From assembly GCA_003448835.1 (NCBI GenBank), contig DLXM01000143.1, forward strand, positions 1 through 7,085: a stretch of DNA of 7,085 nucleotides, in the 5' to 3' direction. Under the pieces are notes generated by a model. The model did not search any database, had not been told where the DNA came from, and saw only the letters and a program-made list of their open reading frames with translations. The stretch comes from Bacteroidota bacterium (GTDB taxonomy: Bacteria > Bacteroidota > Rhodothermia > Balneolales > HLUCCA01). This document shows, piece by piece, positions 1-5,254 of this stretch. Each line of letters opens with the position of its first letter. The first letter of the stretch is position 1. A program made the position numbers and the translations under genes.

Positions 1-1133
1 CCGTATTAATCGGAAATGTCGCTTTTGCTAATGTTGAAGCCATTTTACCAACTAATTTGGCACCTTCGACCAATATTTCACCAAGATTACCCGAAAATCC
101 TTGGAAATATGGGTCTTTTGACGAAAGTCTAGGCTCAGAATTTCAAGATGCTGTTTCAGATACAATTACAATAGCTACTAATGACACGTTACTTGTCCCT
201 ATTGATTCTATTCTTAACCAGGATCTATCTGATTCATTAATACAATCTGACACCCTACAACTTAATGTCATCGTATCAGATAGCACCTCATATCAGAATG
301 TAAAAACAGACAGTTCCTCATTAGCTGATATCGTTAGAGAAGAGAGTTCCCGCATTCCACCTTTAAGTGAAGTCATTTCATACACCAAAATTATTGTGAC
401 AATCTTTGTTTTACTACTAACCTGGGTATTAACAAGGTTCGTGACATCAGTTTTAACGAATATGTCTGAACGCTTTCAGAATTACCGCTTAATGATCAAA
501 CGAGTAATTCCTGTTCTGAAAGTGATTGCATGGTCACTTGGATTGTATTTTGTGATTGCCGGTGTGCTTCAACCACCACTTGAGACCATTATTACTGTTT
601 CAGCCTCAATTGGTATCGCAGTTGGATTTGCATCACAAGATATTCTAAGAAATATTTTTGGCGGGATTATGATTATTCTGGATCGTCCATTTCAAGTGGG
701 GGATAAAATTCAGGTCGATTCAAATTACGGGGAAGTTACTGAAATCGGGCTAAGATCCGTTCGGATTGTTACCGAAGATGATTCTATGGTAACCATTCCA
801 AATGGTGAAATCATGAACAAAGCCGTTTCAAATTCCAACTCCAGTGCACTCGACTGCCAGGTTGTAGCTGAATTATTCCTCCCATCAAAGATTGACATTA
901 ATGCAGTTGACGAAGTATGTCGTAAGGCAGCAATGACTTCCAGATACGCTTACCTTAACAAACCGGTTTTTGTACACACTACCCACGGAACCATGGGGCC
1001 CAGGGATTTTCTAAAAGTGAGAATTAAAGCTTATGTGTTGGATATTCGCTTCGAACAAGAGCTTCGTAGTGATATGACAAATTTAGCCATAACCGAACTG
1101 ACGCGTCGTGGTTTAATCAATTCAAACACATAA
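1..1133 (+). CDS. MscS-family mechanosensitive ion channel (5' end outside window)
   Basis: Small-conductance mechanosensitive channel of the inner membrane, which opens under membrane tension to release solutes during hypo-osmotic shock. The frame is open to the left edge (first full codon at base 3), so the start is not visible; the TTG at 57 is an internal Leu codon. The first visible residues (VLIGNVAFANVEA) look like the end of a signal peptide with AFA as cleavage site. Numbering from base 57: residues 1-105 are a Ser/Asp/Thr-rich, presumably periplasmic segment; TM1 is about 111-131, TM2 about 151-171, and the pore helix TM3 about 177-205 with the Gly/Ala pattern IGIAVGFASQDILRNIFGG. 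This is followed by the MscS beta domain (DRPFQVGDKI, GEVTEIGLRS, IPNGEIMNKAVSN) and a C-terminal alpha/beta domain to 358. The MscS assignment is secure; the exact subfamily and the role of the N-terminal extension are not. The stop is 3 nt before the convergent hairpin. Confidence 0.95.
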   Translation, partial: VLIGNVAFANVEAILPTNLAPSTNISPRLPENPWKYGSFDESLGSEFQDAVSDTITIATNDTLLVPIDSILNQDLSDSLIQSDTLQLNVIVSDSTSYQNVKTDSSSLADIVREESSRIPPLSEVISYTKIIVTIFVLLLTWVLTRFVTSVLTNMSERFQNYRLMIKRVIPVLKVIAWSLGLYFVIAGVLQPPLETIITVSASIGIAVGFASQDILRNIFGGIMIILDRPFQVGDKIQVDSNYGEVTEIGLRSVRIVTEDDSMVTIPNGEIMNKAVSNSNSSALDCQVVAELFLPSKIDINAVDEVCRKAAMTSRYAYLNKPVFVHTTHGTMGPRDFLKVRIKAYVLDIRFEQELRSDMTNLAITELTRRGLINSNT

Positions 1134-1136
1134 CAA

Positions 1137-1186
1137 ATGTCCGCCAGGGGAGATTTCAGTTTGTTGAATCCTCACCTGACGGACAT
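1137..1186. terminator. Long inverted repeat, probable bidirectional terminator
   Basis: Arms 1137-1152 and 1171-1186 pair at 14 of 16 positions around an 18-nt loop. One of the two mismatches becomes a G-U wobble in the minus-strand transcript. It lies 3 nt after the mscS-like stop and about 20 nt after the stop of the convergent minus-strand operon, the right place for a shared terminator. Neither side is followed by a proper T-run (only TTTGTT on the minus strand), so it is not a classical intrinsic terminator; it may instead stabilise 3' ends. Confidence 0.6.
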
Positions 1187-1207
1187 CTAGGTCACTAATT
1201 GGTCAGA

Positions 1208-2626
1208 TTAGTTGATTCGATTAACTTTGATTTGGGTCATAGCAGCATCCTTGGAAATCGATCGCTTATCGAAGGCATCCAAGGTACTTTTAGGCACAGT
1301 TATGACTAATCTAGTTGGAACTCCATCATGTGATCTGCGCACATTCAAGTTTAACATGATGGATTGATCGGATTTCACACTGGTAATTGTCCGACCATAG
1401 TCCAGAACTAAATTCTTAAGCGCATTCTCGAATGAGGTTAAATCTTCTAAAACCTGTTCTTTAGTCCGGGATTCAGTTCTTTCGTTGGTGCTGATTCTGA
1501 TCGTACCGTTCAATTCACGTCGAATATCTGCGGCTGCACGTGAAATTTCAACTTGAGCTCGTCGCAATTCTTCATTAGCCCGTCTCATTTCAACTTTCAT
1601 ACTGTCTAAATCGCCACGATTAAATGTGAATACATCAGACTTTATAACAATGTCAGTATCAATGCTGTCTAAATTTATTGAAGGGACACTTACTTCGAAA
1701 CGTTCCAAATCACCTAATCCCTGAAAATAAAAATTAGTACTCGATGATCGCAGTGAACCTAGAACGATTAGACCTAAATTGTCATCATACACAGTTGTCA
1801 GGTTTTTACTCAGTGAAAAAGTCTCATTTCCGATATCGTTTAAACCTGTTTCGAGAATTTTTTCAAAGATTTTGAACTCAGTATTCGATTCCCGGTTGAT
1901 GTCTGTTACTTTTACACGATTCTTGAATTCATTTTCATTAATTCGCTGGGATTTGAAATCACTAATATCTGAACGTTTTACACTCATCATAAATCCGAGT
2001 GGACGTGTGGGTGCCATAGTTCCTGCCGATCGTGTGGATGCTACTGATGTCGAATACTGCCCGGAAACACGCGTAGGTGTAGGGGATGTTGCGGATGTAG
2101 ATGGAACGGATGGTGTAGGCGGTGGAGGTGGACTGTTAAAGTAAACAAAACTATCATTTGGACGAACCATCACCGTAATATTCTCATCAGGCTTGACTTG
2201 TGAAATCAAATCTGCATAATTCATGAAATAGGTTTGAATATTTGCCTTCATATTATCTAATGAAGATTGATTTTGATTCCCTTCCGACTCGGAAGTTCCT
2301 CTAACGACAACGCGTACCTGGTCGTTTTCATCATCAGCACCAACAATATTGACCGTACTTGCACGTGCCAGATCCAGCATCATGACAGAAGGTGACGTTT
2401 CGAAAATCACTCCAAAACCTGGAATGTAAACACTGCTTAATTCCGAACCTGATCGATAAATTCTGTGAACCTGATCATTTTGATGGATGATGTCAGATAA
2501 TATTCCCTCAGAGATGCGTAAATCCTGTTTCATCTTAGCATCATCGTACTGTTGCGATTGTGCCTGCGATAGTCCAATTGCACCAAAAAACAGTGTCAGA
2601 ATGGATATTTTGATGATATTTTTCAT
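1208..2626 (-). CDS. Exported protein with internally duplicated module, third gene of ECF sigma operon
   Basis: Unrecognised family, 472 residues. The start chosen is the ATG at 2626 rather than the in-frame ATG at 2659. It gives a textbook signal peptide (Lys at 3 and 7, hydrophobic ILTLFFGAIGL, cleavage after SQA at about residue 22) and leaves a 7-nt gap from the upstream stop, whereas the longer start would bury the signal and overlap the anti-sigma gene. No lipobox Cys, so probably periplasmic or surface-exposed. Two diverged copies of one module are visible (about 29-243 and 250-471). In copy 1 a Pro/Ser/Thr-rich linker sits at 165-210; in copy 2 a charged amphipathic, coiled-coil-like helix sits at 338-372. 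No catalytic motif is seen. Its place in the operon suggests that it senses envelope state for the sigma system or is an effector of it; this is inference. Only a weak ribosome binding site is visible, so translation may be coupled to the upstream gene. Confidence 0.85.
   Translation of the reverse strand: MKNIIKISILTLFFGAIGLSQAQSQQYDDAKMKQDLRISEGILSDIIHQNDQVHRIYRSGSELSSVYIPGFGVIFETSPSVMMLDLARASTVNIVGADDENDQVRVVVRGTSESEGNQNQSSLDNMKANIQTYFMNYADLISQVKPDENITVMVRPNDSFVYFNSPPPPPTPSVPSTSATSPTPTRVSGQYSTSVASTRSAGTMAPTRPLGFMMSVKRSDISDFKSQRINENEFKNRVKVTDINRESNTEFKIFEKILETGLNDIGNETFSLSKNLTTVYDDNLGLIVLGSLRSSSTNFYFQGLGDLERFEVSVPSINLDSIDTDIVIKSDVFTFNRGDLDSMKVEMRRANEELRRAQVEISRAAADIRRELNGTIRISTNERTESRTKEQVLEDLTSFENALKNLVLDYGRTITSVKSDQSIMLNLNVRRSHDGVPTRLVITVPKSTLDAFDKRSISKDAAMTQIKVNRIN
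1211..2542 (-). repeat. Two diverged copies of a ~200-residue protein module
   Basis: Within the exported protein, copy 1 (residues ~29-243) and copy 2 (~250-471) share the same ordered blocks. Block a: DLRISEGILSDI versus FEKILETGLNDI. Block b: VYIPGFGVIF versus VYDDNLGLIV. Block c: a helix then beta strand, YADLISQVKPDENITVMV versus YGRTITSVKSDQSIMLNL. Block d: LGFMMSVKRSDISDFKSQRI versus TRLVITVPKSTLDAFDKRSI, each followed by a short VKVTDIN or IKVNRIN end. The match is visible at protein level only; the DNA copies are not obviously similar, so the duplication is old. The spacers between blocks differ: a Pro-rich linker in copy 1, a coiled-coil-like helix in copy 2. Confidence 0.7.
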
Positions 2627-2633
2627 AATTCGA

Positions 2634-3311
2634 TTATTTATTAAGTGAAATAGATTCAATCAGGGAGCCTAGCACCAGATCGGTTTGTTTCTGTCGTGTA
2701 TCGGTACGCTGGGCAATATTGTCGAGTTCATATTGAATGAGCTCCATGTCAATCATGCGTCGATTTTCGATCATTGTGGCATATTCGGAGAATAATTCCT
2801 GAATTTGTTGCCGTTGGTCCGCCCGGTCTTTTTCGATGATGTCAGCAACAAGAACCGCCTGTTGCTTTTGAAACTCTTGTAACAGGGCAAGAGTCTCCGG
2901 ACTCACAGAGTCATCTCTTTCACCCTGAATTGTTTCAATTACCGTAGGTGGTTGTTCCGGCCAGACGGACATTGATAATTCCATTCCGGAATCGTTGTAC
3001 TGGATTTTGATATTTGAAAGTGATCCAATAACAATTAAAGTCATCAAAAACATGGCCGCATATCGAACGGTTTGATACGCTGTTTTTCGCCAGTCTTTTT
3101 TACTTCTTCGAATTATATATTCCGGATTGATTGTAGGTGGATTTACAGTACTTGTTTCAGCGAGTTTTGTACGCAATAAAACGAGTTCATTTATTTCCAT
3201 CCTCAAGGATTCATCCTGCTTCAATTCAAGTTCGAATTCGACTCGATTTGATTCAGACATCAATCCATTCAGGTAATCGATTTTATCTTCGGGTGAGTAT
3301 TTCTTTTTCAT
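2634..3311 (-). CDS. Probable membrane anti-sigma factor (single-pass, zinc-free)
   Basis: 225 residues. The N-terminal cytoplasmic part (1-70) resembles the short helical sigma-binding domains of anti-sigma factors (SPEDKIDYLNGLMSESNRVEF, 6-26; then a charged helix to about 50). A basic stretch (RRSKKDWRK, 68-76) precedes a single membrane helix at about 82-99, which gives an N-inside topology by the positive-inside rule. After the membrane come a Pro-containing stretch (112-137) and a long Gln/Glu/Arg-rich region (137-215) likely to form a periplasmic coiled coil. There is no Cys or His at all, so it is not a zinc-binding (ZAS) anti-sigma. The start overlaps the sigma stop in an ATGA, a typical coupled sigma/anti-sigma arrangement. 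The role is inferred from neighbours and topology; sequence homology to a named family is not evident by eye. It could alternatively be an unrelated sigma-operon membrane protein. Confidence 0.75.
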   Translation of the reverse strand: MKKKYSPEDKIDYLNGLMSESNRVEFELELKQDESLRMEINELVLLRTKLAETSTVNPPTINPEYIIRRSKKDWRKTAYQTVRYAAMFLMTLIVIGSLSNIKIQYNDSGMELSMSVWPEQPPTVIETIQGERDDSVSPETLALLQEFQKQQAVLVADIIEKDRADQRQQIQELFSEYATMIENRRMIDMELIQYELDNIAQRTDTRQKQTDLVLGSLIESISLNK

Positions 3312-3943
3312 AACATATTAAGGATTGTGTTTTTTAAAATCTTATGCATTGCTTTTAGTCCGTAATACAACCGCGATTTTATAGTGTTTTCTGAAATCCC
3401 CAGAATTACCGCGATTTCAGGAAATGTGAGTTGTTGAAGTTCTTTCATGACAACTATTTCACGTTGTTCAGCCGGGATTTTCATCAAAGCGGCATCAAGC
3501 ATCATGCGTAACTGGCTGCGTTGCAGTGAAATTTCAGGATCATCCAGCATATCATTTGATATCGGTTCAATCGTTGTCAAATCTGCCTCCGTTTGATCGT
3601 TTGAATCCGAAAACCTCAGAAATCTAAACCGATCTCTGCGTTTAAGTTCATCCCGACATTGATTCAAAGCGATTTGGTACATCCAGGATTTTAACGCCAA
3701 TCCATTTTTTAAAGTCCCAATACGATGGTAAACCTTTATAAACGTCTTTTGAGTGCAATCAGAAGCATCATCGGCATCCCCGGTTATTCGCAAACAAAAG
3801 TTGAAAATTGGTTCATTCCACCTTTGAAGTAGCAAATGAAATGCGCGTTCATTACCTTCTTGCAGAGACTCCACCAATTGGGTATCGTTAAACGTTTCAA
3901 CAGGTTCCTGTCGCAGATGGTTTGATAGACTTCGTGAAAGCAT
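3308..3943 (-). CDS. ECF-type RNA polymerase sigma factor
   Basis: Sigma-70 family, extracytoplasmic-function group, 211 residues; directs RNA polymerase to a stress or envelope regulon. Region 2 spans about 22-102: LVESLQEGNERAFHLLLQRW, then the DADDASDCTQKTFIKVY motif in which the usual DAEDxxQ(E/D)xF core is recognisable, and the region 2.3/2.4 helix SWMYQIALNQCRDELKRR (86-103). A charged linker (104-145) is followed by region 4 (146-200) with IPAEQREIVVMKELQQLTFP and the helix-turn-helix IAVILGISENTIKSRLYYGL. Region 3 is absent, as expected for ECF. The only upstream in-frame ATG is at 3943; it lacks a well-spaced Shine-Dalgarno sequence. It is first in a three-gene operon with an anti-sigma and an exported protein, and an ECF-like promoter lies about 30 nt upstream, suggesting positive autoregulation. 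Confidence 0.95.
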   Translation of the reverse strand: MLSRSLSNHLRQEPVETFNDTQLVESLQEGNERAFHLLLQRWNEPIFNFCLRITGDADDASDCTQKTFIKVYHRIGTLKNGLALKSWMYQIALNQCRDELKRRDRFRFLRFSDSNDQTEADLTTIEPISNDMLDDPEISLQRSQLRMMLDAALMKIPAEQREIVVMKELQQLTFPEIAVILGISENTIKSRLYYGLKAMHKILKNTILNML

Positions 3944-3975
3944 CCTGAGTTTTTGTTTTACTGTTTTACACCTAT

Positions 3976-4001
3976 GACGCTGTGATCTCTAAAAAAGTTT
4001 T
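3976..4001 (-). promoter_or_regulatory. Candidate ECF sigma promoter of the sigma operon
   Basis: On the minus strand AAAAC (3997-4001) is followed after 17 nt by CGTC (3976-3979). This matches the general ECF promoter pattern of an AAC-containing -35 and a CGT(C/A) -10 with 16-17 nt spacing, as known for SigW-like sigmas. A start about 7 nt further down would give a leader of roughly 25 nt before the ATG at 3943. Autoregulation is the usual state for ECF operons. Visual match only. Confidence 0.5.
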
Positions 4002-4105
4002 AAACAGGTCAATTTATTATTTTCAATATTTGGCTAAGCAGAATAAATTGAGCTTCTCCGTGGGTAGTGAGGATCGATTTTTCACTAACTAAGTCATTAT
4101 TAGAC

Positions 4106-4121
4106 AATTATATATATAATT
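4106..4121. promoter_or_regulatory. Perfect 16-bp AT palindrome upstream of FBPase-like gene
   Basis: AATTATATATATAATT is an exact inverted repeat, 13 nt before the ATG at 4135, and contains TATAAT (4115-4120). It could be a -10 region, an operator, or simply an AT-rich melting site in the divergent intergenic region. As a -10 it would leave only about an 8-nt leader, and no convincing -35 is seen, so an operator or another use is equally possible. The rest of 3944-4134 holds no gene that I can see. Confidence 0.35.
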
Positions 4122-4134
4122 TGAGTGAGAGAAC

Positions 4135-5139
4135 ATGGTGAAATCTGATTTTTTGATCACGCTTGAAGAATTTGTACTTCAGGCACAGGCAAAGTTTCCA
4201 CAAGCTACGGGTGAATTGACCCAATTATTGTTGGATATCACGCTTGGTTCGAAAATAATTGCGCGCGAGATTAACAAAAGTGTAATTAAAGACATCAGTA
4301 GTGGGAATCGATTGGGAGAGCCTATTTCGTTCAAGATGGCCAGATTAGAACAGTTTGCTAAGGAACAGATGTATTATGCACTGAATCGTTCCGGCAATGT
4401 GTGCCTTATGGTTACTGACGGATTTTCATCACCCGAATTGTTAAACTCAACCGGTGGGAAATATATCGTTGTGATTGACCCACTCGATGGAACCCCAAAT
4501 ATTGAATTCAACGGTGCAATTGCATCCACTTTTTCGATTTACAGACGACAATCTCCTATTGGTACTCAAGTTGATGTCAAAGAATCACTCCAGCCGGGTT
4601 ATGATCAGGTCGTTGGGGGTTACATCCTATATGGATCCAGTATTATGCTAGTATTTACAGCTGAGGGACTCGGAGTGAGTTTTTTTACGATGGATCCCTC
4701 GATTGGCGAATTTTTTATGTCAATACACAACGTGAAAGTGCCTGAATTTAAACCATGCTTTAGTATCAATGCCGGATTTTATGAGTTGTGGTCGGAGTGT
4801 GATAAAGCTTTTTTTGATTTTATGGTATCGGATGAAGAGAATAACCGGGGTCCGTTCTCGCAACGATATGGAGGATCTATGGTTTCGGATGTACATCGTA
4901 TCCTGATGGAAGGTGGTATTTTTACGTATCCATCAAATCAGGTTCATCCTGAGGGAAAATTACACGTGATGTACAAATGTAGTCCGCTGGCATTTATTAT
5001 GGAGCAGGCGGGGGGAGTTGCAACCAACGGGAAACATCGATTATTGGATATTGTACCAACTCACATCCACCAGACTACCCCAATTTATATGGGATCGAAA
5101 GAAAATATGGATCAACTCAAGCAATTCTTGCCCCATTAA
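4135..5139 (+). CDS. Class I fructose-1,6-bisphosphatase homologue with degenerate metal site
   Basis: Full-length match in size (334 residues; E. coli Fbp is 332) and order to class I FBPase, which removes the 1-phosphate of fructose 1,6-bisphosphate in gluconeogenesis. Conserved: the AMP-site motif TGELTQLL (25-32), GKY (108-110) and SIYRR (134-138); the core DPLDG (115-119); LQPG (152-155); QRYGGSMVSDVHR (243-255); TYP (264-266); GKL (274-276); AEQAGG-like MEQAGG (289-294); and DIVPTHIHQ (305-313). Changed, in mammalian numbering recalled from the pig enzyme: Glu97 -> Asp95, Glu98 -> Gly96, Glu280 -> Lys281 (codon AAA at 4975), Asp74 -> Glu72, the SSNID of DPLDGSSNID -> TPNIE, Tyr215 -> Phe215, Arg276 -> His277. 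Asp118 and Asp121 (here 115, 118) remain. Loss of Glu280 and Glu98 makes normal Mg-dependent catalysis doubtful, so the symbol fbp is withheld. It may be a paralogue beside a true fbp elsewhere. The start gives the family length and has only a weak purine-rich upstream stretch (GAGTGAGAG). A hairpin follows, then acs. Confidence 0.85.
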   Translation: MVKSDFLITLEEFVLQAQAKFPQATGELTQLLLDITLGSKIIAREINKSVIKDISSGNRLGEPISFKMARLEQFAKEQMYYALNRSGNVCLMVTDGFSSPELLNSTGGKYIVVIDPLDGTPNIEFNGAIASTFSIYRRQSPIGTQVDVKESLQPGYDQVVGGYILYGSSIMLVFTAEGLGVSFFTMDPSIGEFFMSIHNVKVPEFKPCFSINAGFYELWSECDKAFFDFMVSDEENNRGPFSQRYGGSMVSDVHRILMEGGIFTYPSNQVHPEGKLHVMYKCSPLAFIMEQAGGVATNGKHRLLDIVPTHIHQTTPIYMGSKENMDQLKQFLPH

Positions 5140-5180
5140 TCCATTTTTTAAGATTTATTACGCCAAAAAGCGCCTTTTCA

Positions 5181-5208
5181 GTTGAATGAAACCGCTTCTT
5201 TCATTAAC
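5181..5208 (+). terminator. AT-rich hairpin after the FBPase-like gene
   Basis: GTTGAATGAAA (5181-5191) pairs with TTTCATTAAC (5199-5208), 10 bp with one bulged G and a 7-nt loop, 41 nt after the stop. There is no T-run after it, so it is a weak candidate for termination or attenuation ahead of acs. A smaller near-palindrome, AAAAAGCGCCTTTT, precedes it at 5165-5178. Otherwise the 115-nt gap before acs appears empty apart from the sites listed separately. Confidence 0.35.
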
Positions 5209-5210
5209 AT
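5182..5210 (+). promoter_or_regulatory. Possible acs promoter overlapping the hairpin
   Basis: TTGAAT (5182-5187), 17 nt, TAACAT (5205-5210) resembles a sigma-70 type -35/-10 pair with 4 of 6 matches in each box, and would give a leader of about 38 nt before the acs ATG. The match is modest and this organism group often uses a different promoter consensus, so it is only a suggestion. Confidence 0.2.
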
Positions 5211-5243
5211 CTAGGTCTGATTAACAGAACCGTAAACCAAGTT

Positions 5244-5248
5244 AGGAG
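5244..5248 (+). promoter_or_regulatory. Shine-Dalgarno site of acs
   Basis: AGGAG with a 6-nt spacer before ATG at 5255. It is the only clear Shine-Dalgarno sequence in the window and fixes the acs start. Confidence 0.75.
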
Positions 5249-5254
5249 ATTCAG

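Noticed and set aside
57..59. TTG as start codon of the MscS-like gene
   Set aside because: The frame stays open to base 1 and the upstream residues look like a signal peptide end, so this is an internal Leu codon.
1779..2144. 121-codon open frame on the + strand
   Set aside because: It lies wholly antisense to the exported protein gene, which has a signal peptide and repeated blocks; the Gly/Val/Asp-rich end is just the complement of the Pro/Ser/Thr linker codons.
2090..2145. GT/GGT-rich stretch as a possible nucleotide tandem repeat
   Set aside because: It is explained by the Pro/Ser/Thr-rich linker codons on the minus strand; the units are irregular.
2627..2659. Longer start (ATG at 2659) for the exported protein
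   Set aside because: It would add 11 residues in front of a clean signal peptide and overlap the anti-sigma gene; the ATG at 2626 fits better.
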